Shown here in pieces: positions 1 through 8,710 of a DNA stretch of 61,185 nucleotides. The DNA is from Myxococcota bacterium (GTDB lineage: Bacteria > Myxococcota_A > Polyangia > HGW-17): contig JAHJMN010000024.1 in NCBI GenBank assembly GCA_018821305.1, forward strand, positions 1 through 61,185. The letters run 5' to 3'. The notes beneath the pieces were generated by a model. That model saw nothing but the letters and a program-made list of their open reading frames with translations, was not told the origin of the DNA and ran no database searches. The position numbers and the translations under genes were made by a program. Each line of letters begins with the position of its first letter. The stretch's first letter is position 1.

Positions 1-174
1 ATTTTTTTATTATTTTAAATAAAATTTAAAAACGCCTAAGTGACATGTGTCTACAAAAAGAGACAGTCTTTTGGGGTGTGTCAGATTTTTCTTACAGTTA
101 AAAAGCGCGGATATCTGGTAATTTTCAAACCAGACCATCTTCACAGTAGAAGGATCTACAGGAATAATTGTATT
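1..174. other. AT-rich intergenic sequence, no gene seen
   Basis: No reading frame with coding character is visible. A weak hairpin (TGTCT...AGACA near 49-66) is present. The stretch runs into the family C repeat that begins at 175. Confidence 0.5.
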
Positions 175-449
175 TAGACCGCTTGCGGAATAAAAGGATC
201 AAAATTGGGAAAAGTGTAAGTTTTCATCAACCATCTGTAATTATGCTTTGATATTGAATGGTTACGTCCTGTTCCTGAACCTGTTTACCTGACTTCCTGA
301 TTCCCTGTTAAAAAAATCAGGTATTCAGGAAATCAGTAGCAGGAACAGGAACAATCGGGTAGGCAATTTCGCGCAGCGGAATGCGTTAGAGGGGCTCTTT
401 CCTGAAGATTTTCTTTAGAATAACTCACAATCGTATAACTACCATAGCG
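175..449 (+). repeat. Family C structured intergenic repeat, copy C1
   Basis: It begins with TAGACCGCTTGCGGAATAA and ends with CACAATCGTATAACTACC. Its centre (268-349) is a large imperfect hairpin whose outer arms are CCTGTTCCTG and CAGGAACAGG, with inner arms built of CCTGA and TCAGG blocks. Close relatives lie at 17770-18017 (same orientation) and at 3340-3478, 30700-30830 and 58275-58495 (inverted). It abuts the 3' end of the ccdA-like gene. No coding potential is seen. Confidence 0.75.
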
Positions 450-451
450 AA

Positions 452-1579
452 CTATTCTGTGCAGAGGGGAACTTCCCCGCTATTATTATCAGATGCTCCA
501 CAGGCGGCTCCGGCTTTTTTCTGAGGTGATTTAAAACCGGGAACATGAGACACTCCATCAATTGGTCCTAGACCCGGACAGGATTCCCCGGTCATTGCAC
601 TGATGGCTTGAATCAGACTGTCACCTGTCTGCCTGCCAATTAATCTCGCATCTTCATTTCCTTTCTGGGAAATTAAAACGAAAGTGGGTACACCTCTCAA
701 CCGGTATTTTTTAATGTAGTGTTTATTCTCAGGTTGACCAATGTTTATATTTTTAAAAACAATACTCTTTCCTTTACAAGTCTTTTTAACTTCTTCAAGA
801 ATGGGATCCATTTCTTTACAAATTGGACAATCATCCTTATAGAATTTAACCATTATTCCTTTGCCATCAGGTTTCAACGGATCCGCACTGTGAGGACATA
901 CAGGATTTCCACCACCAAGGGCATTTGAAAAGAAATAAAAAGCAGTAATCAGCAAAACAACACCAATTACCTTTTCGAAATATCCAAGATATTTCATGGT
1001 TTTATTAATGACACCTATTCCCGTTTCCGCAAACATTGCAGTAATCAGTAGAGGAACAGCAAAACCAAGACCGTACACGGTAAGATAAATCATTCCCGTA
1101 ACGGGTGAAGCGGTTTTTGATGCAGTATAGGTGAGAACACTTCCGAGAATAGGACCGATACACGGCGACCAACCTGCGGCAAAGAAAAATCCCATAAGAA
1201 AACTGGATACAAGGCCAACTTTCCTGTTAGAACTACCATCATCTGCTCGAACCACACGGTCCATAATGGGAATATGGATAAAACCCAGGAATTTCAAGGC
1301 AAAAAGTCCGACAAGAATACCGCCGGCCAATTGAAATGCTCCACGATGATTTTCAAGAAAGCTGCCAATTCCTGCGGCGCCAATGCCCATCAGGGAAAAT
1401 ACTAGAATAAAACCGATGGAAAAAACAATTGCTCTGCCAAGAAGTTGTCCCCGGGCCAGCCCCTTCACTTCAGAAATATCGGTTCCCACGAGAGAGGAAA
1501 GATAGATTGGTATCAACGGATATACACAGGGAGTTAAGTAAGTCCCCATGCCGGCAAAGAAAATCTTAGTTAAATCCAT
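452..1579 (-). CDS. CcdA-like transmembrane thiol-disulfide transporter fused to a thioredoxin domain
   Basis: 375 aa. Residues 1-220 form a six-helix CcdA/DsbD-beta module with the two paired-cysteine/proline motifs (TYLTPCVYPLIPIY near residue 15 and GWSPCIGPILGS near 137). These proteins pass electrons from cytoplasmic thioredoxin across the inner membrane. Residues 245-345 form a thioredoxin-like domain with a CPIC active site and a cis-proline segment (RGVPTFVLI). The layout resembles DsbD without its N-terminal alpha domain. A Ser/Gly-rich Cys-containing tail follows. ATG at 1579 has an AGGAGT Shine-Dalgarno. It lies 162 bp downstream of atpE and probably has its own promoter. It is a plausible reductant source for the DsbA-like lipoproteins at 14.7-17.5 kb (inference). 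Confidence 0.88.
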   Translation of the reverse strand: MDLTKIFFAGMGTYLTPCVYPLIPIYLSSLVGTDISEVKGLARGQLLGRAIVFSIGFILVFSLMGIGAAGIGSFLENHRGAFQLAGGILVGLFALKFLGFIHIPIMDRVVRADDGSSNRKVGLVSSFLMGFFFAAGWSPCIGPILGSVLTYTASKTASPVTGMIYLTVYGLGFAVPLLITAMFAETGIGVINKTMKYLGYFEKVIGVVLLITAFYFFSNALGGGNPVCPHSADPLKPDGKGIMVKFYKDDCPICKEMDPILEEVKKTCKGKSIVFKNINIGQPENKHYIKKYRLRGVPTFVLISQKGNEDARLIGRQTGDSLIQAISAMTGESCPGLGPIDGVSHVPGFKSPQKKAGAACGASDNNSGEVPLCTE

Positions 1580-1632
1580 GAATTACTCCTGATAGCATTA
1601 GTCCTGTGCACATGGATGCACGACAGGATATT

Positions 1633-1660
1633 AACATAAGACAAAAACTCCCGTTTGCAA
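1633..1660 (-). promoter_or_regulatory. Possible sigma70-type promoter for the ccdA-like gene
   Basis: On the minus strand TTGCAA (1660-1655) is followed after 16 nt by TATGTT (1638-1633), about 55 bp upstream of the ATG at 1579. A hairpin (TCCTG..GCA..TGC..CAGGA, about 1605-1630) lies between it and the gene. Both hexamers are imperfect, so this is a suggestion only. Confidence 0.3.
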
Positions 1661-1741
1661 GGCTTTATTTCCGGGTTTGTTCTGATTATTGAACGATAGA
1701 AGGATTTGGATTGTTTTTAGTATATATTATTCCTGAATTTT

Positions 1742-2131
1742 CTATAATTTTGCATAATACATAAATGTTACTAACAAAGCGTAAATTGCGAGGGATTCAA
1801 TAAAAACCATAGCAAGGATCATAACAGTCTGCACCTGAGCTTTAGCTCCAGGATTACGGGCAATTCCGGCAACTGCAAGACCACCGACTATTGCCATTGC
1901 AATGGCTCCGAATCCTATCGCGATGGCAAGGGGAATTACTCCCACAAATTCAAAAGTCACCTTTTCTTTTGATTTTCCTTCTATTTTCACTTTTTCAATT
2001 TCCACATCATCTTTTTTTGAACTGGCAGCCGTATTTTTATCATCTGCAGTTTCCTGTTTTGATTGCGCCATAGTTCCGAAGGAAAATGTAGAAATTAAAA
2101 TGATCAGTATAATTTTTGAAAGTCTCGTCAT
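1742..2131 (-). CDS. atpE: F-type ATP synthase subunit c with N-terminal signal-like extension
   Basis: 129 aa from the ATG at 2131, which has an ideal AGGAGA site; a longer in-frame TTG start would overlap atpB. Residues 1-22 look like a cleavable signal (MTRLSKIILIILISTFSFG, then AMAQ-like), followed by a charged linker and the two-helix c-subunit hairpin with the polar loop ARNPGAK. The ion-binding carboxylate is the Glu of FIESLAIYALL in helix 2. Aligned on the loop, the helix-1 glycine motif GxGxGxG reads A-M-A-I-V-G-G, so two glycines are alanine. The Na+-type glutamine of helix 1 is Met here, which favours proton coupling. It lies 10 nt after atpB. No other F1Fo genes are in the window, as in split atp operons. 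Confidence 0.93.
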   Translation of the reverse strand: MTRLSKIILIILISTFSFGTMAQSKQETADDKNTAASSKKDDVEIEKVKIEGKSKEKVTFEFVGVIPLAIAIGFGAIAMAIVGGLAVAGIARNPGAKAQVQTVMILAMVFIESLAIYALLVTFMYYAKL

Positions 2132-2141
2132 CAGTTGTCTC

Positions 2142-2909
2142 CTAGTGTTCTTCAGCAGTTGCAAGTGAAAAATAAACCACGCTAAGCATCATAAATACCA
2201 GTGACTGAATCAGAGCAGTGAGAATTCCCAGAAACAGAAACGGTATCGGAAGCAGTAATGGAAAAAGGGCTGTAAATATCGCCATAACTTTATGCTCGGC
2301 AAAGAGATTTCCCAGAAGGCGCACCGTAAGTGACAGTGGTCTTGAGAGATGACTTAATATCTCAATGGGAAGCATCAGCGGAGCAAGCATTATATTCGAC
2401 CCAGTAAATTGCTTCACGTAACGCCAACTATGTTTCTTTATACCAAGATAGTGAGTATAGAAAAACACAAAAAGCGCCATTGCGAGATTAAGTTGCAGTG
2501 TAGAATTGGGTGGTAAAAAACCGGGCATCATACCCAACATACTGCCAGTAAAAATAAACAGGAATATCGTTACGATAAGTGGAAAAATCTCCCGAGTAAG
2601 ATCTCTATCTCCGGATATGTCATAAGTAAGATTTTCCAGATTGTGAAGGATAAAATCTGTAATATTTAGAAAGTTTACCTTTTTGCCGGGAATTATAAAC
2701 GAAGGATCTTCACTGATTTTACGATATCTCAAAGATACCATAAGTATAATCAGGAAAACAAAAAGTGACATAAATACTGGCACAAGAGTAAAGTGTTCCT
2801 GCTTTTGCAGGAACGAATTCGACCATGAACGGCCGAAATATTGTCTCAGGAACTCCTGAAGACTTTGAAAACCGGGTAATAAATCAAGCCACGTAGTATG
2901 CTCGCCCAT
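2142..2909 (-). CDS. atpB: F-type ATP synthase subunit a
   Basis: 255 aa from ATG 2909 (MGEHTTWLDLLPG). The frame stays open upstream to a TTG at 2996, but that extension reads into the family A repeat end. Subunit a forms the two half-channels that carry protons to the c-ring. The essential arginine lies in SLTVRLLGNLFAEHK, followed by the conserved C-terminal helix pair ending at TAEEH. At least five hydrophobic segments are visible. It is directly followed by atpE (10-nt gap), the usual a-c order. No strong Shine-Dalgarno is seen before ATG 2909, so the start is the least certain point. Confidence 0.93.
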   Translation of the reverse strand: MGEHTTWLDLLPGFQSLQEFLRQYFGRSWSNSFLQKQEHFTLVPVFMSLFVFLIILMVSLRYRKISEDPSFIIPGKKVNFLNITDFILHNLENLTYDISGDRDLTREIFPLIVTIFLFIFTGSMLGMMPGFLPPNSTLQLNLAMALFVFFYTHYLGIKKHSWRYVKQFTGSNIMLAPLMLPIEILSHLSRPLSLTVRLLGNLFAEHKVMAIFTALFPLLLPIPFLFLGILTALIQSLVFMMLSVVYFSLATAEEH

Positions 2910-2990
2910 GAAAACGGAGTAAATCACTGATTGATTTTTTTTCAATATATTTATCAATGAATTTAGAAATGGATCAAATATATGATTTAG

Positions 2991-3321
2991 ACCCAATGCT
3001 GATCGGTTAGTGAATTTTTGAAGTAACTAATTTATAAATACAGTTTTGTATAATAATTACAGGCAGACAGGAATTCAGGAAAACAGGGGTCAGGAGCAGG
3101 GGTTTTACTTTGAAGGTGAGTGTTTTTGTGGCATAAAGACCGCTTTCGTAAGCGGTCAAGATCGATTTCAATTCAGTATTTGCATGTACACCTTCAGGAA
3201 TAAGACCCTGTATCCTGATTCTGCGCCTGTTTCTGACTCCATGAATATTTTTACTAATAATTATTATTCTTGTTTTTGTTACCAACATAAACTAATACGC
3301 CTTAACCGAGCAGCATTGGGT
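2991..3321 (-). repeat. Family A repeat, copy A1, complete with terminal inverted repeats
   Basis: 331 bp bounded by ACCCAATGCTGATCGGTTAG (2991-3010) and its near-complement CTTAACCGAGCAGCATTGGG (3301-3320). An internal perfect 8-bp hairpin GACCGCTT-TCGT-AAGCGGTC lies at 3138-3157. Read on the minus strand it matches 17487-17745 over most of its length. No transposase is encoded, so it resembles a MITE or a structured mobile element. It starts 82 bp upstream of atpB. Confidence 0.8.
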
Positions 3322-3339
3322 TAAGACCGCTTTCAATTC

Positions 3340-3478
3340 AGGAATAGACACTGCTTGCCTGATCCTGCTACTGATTACCTGTGCACTGAATGTTTTCAAC
3401 AGGTAGACACGGAATCAGGAAACAGTGGCAGAATCAGGTCGTAAACATTCAACATCAATGTATAATTACAAAATACTG
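3340..3478 (-). repeat. Family C repeat fragment, copy C6
   Basis: Inverted relative to C1. It shares the CTACTGATTxCCTG core, the CAACAGGTAG...GAATCAGG arm, and the tail TAAACATTCAACATCAATG. It lies between family A copy A1 and the 3' end of the solute-binding lipoprotein gene. Confidence 0.6.
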
Positions 3479-3528
3479 CAAAATCAAAATCACTTTTGAG
3501 CTTTCGAGCCTTTTAATCAGGAAGATGT

Positions 3529-5043
3529 TTAATTGAAGTCCAATTGATTCAATCCAGTGAATCTTGCGTTTGGGATCATTCGATATTTTCTTAATCTCTT
3601 TGATTTTACAGCAGAGTTGTGTTCAAACCAGATGGGAAAAACCGGTAATTGTTCCTGAATTATCTTTTGCATTTTGCAAAAATAATTTTTCCTCAAAACT
3701 GAGTCCATAGTCATTGAGGAAAGATTGTAATTCTTATCAAATTCAGTGGATCTTAACCCCCAACGATTGAAGCCCCCGGGATTATCCTGAGATGGAATCT
3801 TTGAACTGTGGAAAAATTCCCCTAAAATATCCGGTGACATTATTTCCGGCAGTTGCAATGAAAGTACTTCAAAACGTCTGGCACGCACATCGGCATAAAA
3901 AACACCCCACTCCAGAGACCTGATCCTTGTATGAACACCTATTGCAGCCCACTGCATAGCGATGGCGCGAACTATGGATAGCCGGAATGGATTGGAAGAC
4001 GTTTTGTATTCCAGAGTAAATCTAACTCCCTGTGAGTCTTTCGTGTATCCTGCTTCTTCAAGTATTTGACTAGCTTTCTGGGGATTAAAAGTTGGCTCAA
4101 CACCTGTTTCGCAGGAATATGGATGGGACGGAGGAAGCACACTTGATGCTTTTATAGCGGCGTTACGGAATCGGCTTTGGATAAGGCCATTCCTGTCCAC
4201 TGCCATCGCCAGAGCCCTTCTGACTTTGACATCTTTTAAATAAGGCGTATCCGTATTAAATCCAATATAAGTCAATGTTAAGCCAGGAGAGTTTGATACT
4301 ATTACATTTTTTAAACGAGAAGAAACAAGCTGGCTTATGTTATTCTGTGAGAGATCAGCATACCCACTTTCCATAAGTAGAGCTCTTATATTTTCTTCAA
4401 GTATTGAGCGGAACTCCAAATATTTTATTTTGCCTGCATTCTCCGAATACCATGGATTTCGTTCGAGAATAATGGAAGTACGACTTCGGGATTTGATTTT
4501 CCATCTGCCAGCCCCGAAAAGGCTGTTTTCACTCCAGTTTCCGCTTTTAATTGCTTTTACCGGCAGAATCGGCATATCGAGATCCTGAATAAAGGTAGGC
4601 CTGACCTTTTCCAGGGAAATTATGACACGATATTTTCCTTCGACGCTAATGTCCTCTACATCTTTCCATCGATGTCCATATGGGCTGGCTCTTCCAATTT
4701 TTGAACGGTATAACTCAATTGTACCAGCGATATCCCCTGCGGTAACTTCAGATCCATCGGCGAAAAAACGACCTTTTCTCAATACAAGTTCCCATTTAGT
4801 ATCGGATAAGGATTTTACGGACTTTAAAAGCTCATACGTTATATCTAACTTTTCATTATCATATGAAATCATGGAGGAAAATATAAGCCGCGATAATTTC
4901 ACACCATAAGCACTCACAGCGTACCGTGGATCAATTTCTCCAATTTCTGCTTCGACTAATATAACTGCCGTATCTTTTGGAGGACCTTTTCTGAGACTAC
5001 ATGAAATTTCCAGCAGAATAAAAAGAAGAAGAATCTTTTTCAT
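3529..5043 (-). CDS. Family 5 extracellular solute-binding lipoprotein (peptide/nickel type)
   Basis: 504 aa. The start MKKILLLFILLEISC gives a textbook lipoprotein signal with the lipid-accepting Cys at residue 15; a GTG 12 bp upstream is possible, and neither has a strong ribosome site. The body is an SBP_bac_5 fold: RLIFSSMISYD near the N-terminus, ELVLRKGRFFADGSEVTAGD (the family signature region), and KVRRALAMAVDRNGLI in the middle. Such proteins capture peptides or similar ligands for an ABC importer. No permease or ATPase gene is adjacent, so it is an orphan and its ligand is unknown. Confidence 0.85.
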   Translation of the reverse strand: MKKILLLFILLEISCSLRKGPPKDTAVILVEAEIGEIDPRYAVSAYGVKLSRLIFSSMISYDNEKLDITYELLKSVKSLSDTKWELVLRKGRFFADGSEVTAGDIAGTIELYRSKIGRASPYGHRWKDVEDISVEGKYRVIISLEKVRPTFIQDLDMPILPVKAIKSGNWSENSLFGAGRWKIKSRSRTSIILERNPWYSENAGKIKYLEFRSILEENIRALLMESGYADLSQNNISQLVSSRLKNVIVSNSPGLTLTYIGFNTDTPYLKDVKVRRALAMAVDRNGLIQSRFRNAAIKASSVLPPSHPYSCETGVEPTFNPQKASQILEEAGYTKDSQGVRFTLEYKTSSNPFRLSIVRAIAMQWAAIGVHTRIRSLEWGVFYADVRARRFEVLSLQLPEIMSPDILGEFFHSSKIPSQDNPGGFNRWGLRSTEFDKNYNLSSMTMDSVLRKNYFCKMQKIIQEQLPVFPIWFEHNSAVKSKRLRKYRMIPNARFTGLNQLDFN

Positions 5044-5161
5044 TGGTGAAAACACTAAACCGCTTTTGCTTTAAAAGGAATAAAAAATGTATGCGTTTGA
5101 TTTAAATTTGAAATGTTTTTTAGACAAAAAGAAACTTTTCATCAAAGGAAGTAAACAGGAA

Positions 5162-5956
5162 TCAGTCTTGCATCTTGAGGAACCGTGCAATTTGATCATG
5201 TTGACCTTTTGCAGCAGCCAGGAAGATGCGATCAACGCTACGACCATCCATGTAATCAGCAGGATTGAAAAGATTTCCCTCAAGATCGCGGATTTCCCCG
5301 CCAGCAGCCTTAAGGATTGCTAAACCAGGCGCTATGTCCCAAATGTGAACACGACCTAAAAGCGCACCCCAGGCAGCCCCTCTTGCCACGTATGCGATAT
5401 GGGCAACGGAAGAGCCAAGGGAGCGGATTTTTCCAGGGAAATTCGTTGAGAAATCCTGATGGAATCTTGAATATGTCAGAAGAACAGACTCGTTATCAAC
5501 GGAATCATCAAGTCTGGATTTGATTTTTTGTCCGTTGTGAGTAGCTGTCTTGCCAAAGCCAGTATACATTTCGTTTGTTGCGGGTAGATAGAAAACTCCG
5601 AATTTAAGTTCGCCATCATAAAAATGAGAAATTGAGATTCCCCAAATTGGAAGCATTGACGAAAAAGCCGCCGTTCCATCAACGGGATCGACAACCCAGA
5701 GATGCTCAGCATTGGAATAATCGCGTTGTTCTCCCTCTTCACCAAAAAAAGCATGATGAGGATAGGCATTCGTAATGCGACTTTCGAGATATGATTGAAC
5801 TTCGATGTCCGCTTCTGTTACCAGAGACATATCATATTTTAACTGAGGATCAGCTTTGCCGTAATGTTTCATGGCAATTTTACCGCCCTCAAGAGCAATT
5901 TCTTCGGCAAACTTAAGCATTTGTTCCCATTCCTGGGCCATTGGTTCCATTGGCAT
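5162..5956 (-). CDS. Inositol-monophosphatase-family sugar/histidinol phosphatase
   Basis: 264 aa. Metal-dependent phosphatase of the IMPase superfamily. Visible motifs are LVTEAD (45-50), GEEG (72-75, first metal Glu), DPVDGTAAF (90-98, catalytic metal Asp residues) and WDIAPGLAILKAAGG in the C-terminal half (third metal Asp). Members hydrolyse inositol phosphate, histidinol phosphate, fructose-1,6-bisphosphate or PAP, and sequence alone does not decide which. ATG 5956 has a strong GGAGG at a 7-nt spacing. It lies 30 nt downstream of the response regulator gene and is probably co-transcribed with it. Confidence 0.88.
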   Translation of the reverse strand: MPMEPMAQEWEQMLKFAEEIALEGGKIAMKHYGKADPQLKYDMSLVTEADIEVQSYLESRITNAYPHHAFFGEEGEQRDYSNAEHLWVVDPVDGTAAFSSMLPIWGISISHFYDGELKFGVFYLPATNEMYTGFGKTATHNGQKIKSRLDDSVDNESVLLTYSRFHQDFSTNFPGKIRSLGSSVAHIAYVARGAAWGALLGRVHIWDIAPGLAILKAAGGEIRDLEGNLFNPADYMDGRSVDRIFLAAAKGQHDQIARFLKMQD

Positions 5957-5986
5957 AAATATTTCCTCCTTCAGAGGGAATGTGTT

Positions 5987-7576
5987 TTACTGTAGTTTTT
6001 TATCTTTTGCAAGAACTTCTTTTATAATCACTTCGGCAAGTTGTGGGACTACTTCCCATGCAATCTTTTCAATAATTTCACGGGAAAGCTTGGTGAGGGC
6101 AAGATATTCTGGAGACTCAGATGCGGCAGCTTGAACTTTTTCTACGGAAGCAGCAACAATTCGATTGACCGTTTCTGCACTTGTAACAGAAGAAATTTCA
6201 CTCGCAGGTTTGCTTTCTGATACTTCAGGTGCAACGGGAGGAGCATAACTTGAAAGAAATACTGTATGCCCGGCAGATGGCTTCCCTGCAGGTTTAGCTG
6301 GTTCAGAAGGAACTGACTGCACTTCACCAGTGGGTGACTTCCTTTTAAGTACATTTGAGCTTGATACAACGGGAATTTGACCGCTGGAAGCTTTTCTTTC
6401 CACAGGGGGAATTGGAACGCCTGCGGGAAAAACAGGAGTTTTATCTTCACGATCGGTTTCAATTTCCGAAGAAACAGATCTTGCATTAAACGAACTTGCT
6501 GCCGGTGCCACGGGTATGGATGGCTTTGGAGCTGCTGGAGCAACAGGAGCGACCGGTATAGACGGTTTTGGAGCTGCTGGAGCGACCGGAGCGACCGGTA
6601 TGGATGGCTTCGGGGCTGCTGGAGCAACTGGGGCCACAGGTATGGATGGCCTCGGGGCCGCTGGAGCAACTGGGGCCACGGGTATGGATGGCCTCGGGGC
6701 CGCTGGGGCTGCTGGAGCAACTGGAGCAACTGGTATGGATGGCCTCGGAGCCGCTGGGGCTGCTGGAGCAACTGGAGCAACTGGTATGGATGGCCTCGGA
6801 GCCGCTGGGGCTGCTGGGGCCACGGGTATGGATGGCCTCGGGGCCGCTGGGGCTGCTGGGGCCACGGGTATGGATGGCCTCGGGGCCGCTGGGGCTGCCG
6901 GGGCTACCGGTATAGATGGTTTCGGGGCCGCTGGGGCCGCCGGAGCCGCCGGAGCTACAGGTATAGATGGTTTCGGGGCCGCCGGGGTGGATGGGGCCAT
7001 AGGTACCGATGGTTTCGGGGCACTGGTGACATCTCTGGATACAGCGGGAATTGAACCAGGCGTAAAAGCAGGCATTACCGGTGTGGTAGGTTTGTCGGAT
7101 TTGAATCCCATCTCCGGGAAATCCAGAGGAAACTCTTCTTCTTGATCTACATCATCAGGTGGTTCAGCATCAATGAAGATTTCAAATTCTTCTGGAGATT
7201 GTGCCTTTGCACCAGTTGAAATAACTTTTTCCGTAAGATCAAGAAGTTCCTGTGTAAGGAATGGCTTAATAATATTTGCGTCTGCCCCAACCCCTCGAAC
7301 CTTGTCGAAAGGCTTCATCTGACTTGTCATAATAACTACCGGAATTGCAGATGTAGACGAATCCTGTTTCATTGCTGCAAGAAGATCGTAACCGTCCAGA
7401 CCTGGGAGTTTATTGTCCGCCAGAACAAGAGCAGGCTTCTTTTCTTTTGCCAGCATTAGAGCATTCTGACCATCTGATGTGCTTACAACTTCGTATCCGC
7501 TGTTTTTACCATAAGTCATTTCAATGGCAGTTCTTATGGTTTTACTGTCATCAGCTACAAGAACGATTTTACTCAT
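5987..7576 (-). CDS. Receiver-domain response regulator with long Pro-Ala repeat linker and conserved C-terminal helix
   Basis: 529 aa from ATG 7576 (GAGG at a 6-nt spacing; a GTG 12 bp upstream is less likely). Residues 1-120 are a CheY-like receiver: Asp9/Asp10, phospho-acceptor Asp54 (VLADNKLPG), Thr84 and Lys104 (IIKPF). Then comes an acidic linker, followed by about 12 copies of [KR]PS[IV]PVAP(xAP)n. The last about 30 residues, [20 protein letters not shown] onward, match a C-terminal motif that I recall from deltaproteobacterial regulators. There is no DNA-binding domain, so output is probably by protein interaction. The Pro-rich part is likely an extended spacer. Confidence 0.85.
   Translation of the reverse strand: MSKIVLVADDSKTIRTAIEMTYGKNSGYEVVSTSDGQNALMLAKEKKPALVLADNKLPGLDGYDLLAAMKQDSSTSAIPVVIMTSQMKPFDKVRGVGADANIIKPFLTQELLDLTEKVISTGAKAQSPEEFEIFIDAEPPDDVDQEEEFPLDFPEMGFKSDKPTTPVMPAFTPGSIPAVSRDVTSAPKPSVPMAPSTPAAPKPSIPVAPAAPAAPAAPKPSIPVAPAAPAAPRPSIPVAPAAPAAPRPSIPVAPAAPAAPRPSIPVAPVAPAAPAAPRPSIPVAPVAPAAPAAPRPSIPVAPVAPAAPRPSIPVAPVAPAAPKPSIPVAPVAPAAPKPSIPVAPVAPAAPKPSIPVAPAASSFNARSVSSEIETDREDKTPVFPAGVPIPPVERKASSGQIPVVSSSNVLKRKSPTGEVQSVPSEPAKPAGKPSAGHTVFLSSYAPPVAPEVSESKPASEISSVTSAETVNRIVAASVEKVQAAASESPEYLALTKLSREIIEKIAWEVVPQLAEVIIKEVLAKDKKLQ
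6493..7015 (-). repeat. In-frame coding tandem repeat (42/51-nt units)
   Basis: About 12 units of 14 or 17 codons encode [KR]PSIPVAPxAPAAP inside the response regulator. Units are nearly identical in DNA and differ by whole 9-nt (x-A-P) insertions, which suggests recent slippage or recombination. It is not a CRISPR: units abut without spacers and stay in frame. Confidence 0.9.
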
Positions 7577-7826
7577 CAATATCCTCACTTGCTCCGCTTG
7601 GCAATCCGGAACCCCTTTTCCGATCCAGATAAGCTGAACCCGGAAATATGAAAATACCAGATATAAATCCGCATTAACACGAAATTTGTAACAGAAACTG
7701 AAAAAGATCGCAAGAAATGTGATGTTTATGTTTTTTACAAGCCATTTTCTACACCGAGAATGGCGGTTTTTTGTAAAATACTACGTTACAATTTCAATTT
7801 GCAGATTGTGAGCCCTGAATTATGAA

Positions 7827-8624
7827 TCAGTAATACTTCCTGAAAAATTCGAAAAGTTTACCAATATGATCAAAAACATAGTCCGGTTTTATTTGAAAAG
7901 CATCCGCTTTTTCTCGACTTGTTTCACCACTAAGCATCAAGCAGGAGATCAAATTATTTGTAACACCCATCGTAATGTCTGTATCCAACTGATCTCCAAC
8001 CATTGCCAGCGTCCGGGAATCAGGAAAACCAAGTCTTTCAAGAGCAGCTTCAACCATCGGAGCTGCTGGTTTTCCTGTAATTATTGGATCCCGTCCGGTC
8101 ATTACTTTCAGACCCGCCAGAAAAACTCCCGTATCAGGAGTGAGGCCACGTTCTGTGATACATGTAATATCTGGCTGAGTTGCAAAATAAGGCAAACCGC
8201 GAAATAGAAAATGCCCTGCCATCTCCATCTTGTGATAAGTTATTCCCGTATCAAACCCCATGACTACGCATTGAGGATTTTCCTCAGTCAGAGTAAATCC
8301 CGCTTGAATAAAGTCATTTTCAAGAGATGAAGTACCACTTAAAAATACCCGACGATAATCTGTGTGCTTGAGAAGATATCTTATTGTACTGTCACCGGAC
8401 GTGAGAACTTGATTTTCCGAGACTTCAATTCCTCTTGAAACAAGCTTGTCACGGTATTCTACTGCACTTTTTGAAGAGTTGTTTGTAACATAAATATGAG
8501 GGATATGCTTTTCTCTTAAAAACGCAAGGAATGCCTGAGTGTCATCCATCATTTTCGGACCCACATAGAGGGTTCCATCGAGATCGAGCATGAAAGCTTT
8601 TGGAATTCTTACATTAGAAATCAT
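7827..8624 (-). CDS. HAD-superfamily IIA phosphatase (NagD / phosphoglycolate phosphatase-like)
   Basis: 265 aa. HAD motif I is DLDGTLYVG (14-22), motif II is VTNNSSKS with the IIA-type cap following, motif III Lys lies in IITGKPAAPM, and motif IV is MVGDQLDTDI. This set is typical of the NagD/AraL/PGP group, which dephosphorylates small phosphometabolites; the substrate is unknown. The ATG at 8624 comes one base after the 3' end of tRNA-Leu(UAA). The next Met would leave only two residues before the catalytic Asp, so the upstream start is favoured although there is no room for a separate leader. Confidence 0.87.
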   Translation of the reverse strand: MISNVRIPKAFMLDLDGTLYVGPKMMDDTQAFLAFLREKHIPHIYVTNNSSKSAVEYRDKLVSRGIEVSENQVLTSGDSTIRYLLKHTDYRRVFLSGTSSLENDFIQAGFTLTEENPQCVVMGFDTGITYHKMEMAGHFLFRGLPYFATQPDITCITERGLTPDTGVFLAGLKVMTGRDPIITGKPAAPMVEAALERLGFPDSRTLAMVGDQLDTDITMGVTNNLISCLMLSGETSREKADAFQIKPDYVFDHIGKLFEFFRKYY

Positions 8625-8625
8625 G

Positions 8626-8709
8626 TGCCCGGGACCGGAATCGAACCGGTATAGGAAAAATCCCGGCGGATTTTAAGTCCGCTGCGTCTACCTATTCCGC
8701 CACCCGGGC
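8626..8709 (-). tRNA. tRNA-Leu (anticodon UAA), class II
   Basis: 84 nt. Acceptor GCCCGGG pairs with CCCGGGC, and the discriminator is A. The D arm GCG/CGC has an 11-nt loop. The anticodon arm is GCGGA-CTTAAAA-TCCGC. A long variable arm of about 15 nt follows, then the T arm ACCGG-TTCGATT-CCGGT. CCA is not encoded. It sits one base downstream of the other tRNA and one base before the HAD gene. Confidence 0.96.
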
Positions 8710-8710
8710 A

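Noticed and set aside
1742-2131. Na+-coupled c subunit because of the Glu-Ser pair in helix 2
   Set aside because: The helix-1 Gln ligand is Met when aligned on the RNP loop, so the Na+ signature is incomplete.
3007-3288. 93-codon minus-strand frame inside repeat A1
   Set aside because: The corresponding region of copy A2 is interrupted by stops, so the frame is not conserved.
6493-7015. Tandem repeats that could suggest a CRISPR array
   Set aside because: Units abut without unique spacers and remain in frame within a gene. The octamer tract at 29048 likewise has no spacers.
6516-7145. Plus-strand reading frame encoding a collagen-like Gly-Ala-Ala-Gly-Ala-Thr-Gly repeat
   Set aside because: It is the exact antisense of the Pro-Ala repeat in the response regulator, and has no ribosome site or signal. 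The minus-strand protein has a real receiver domain.
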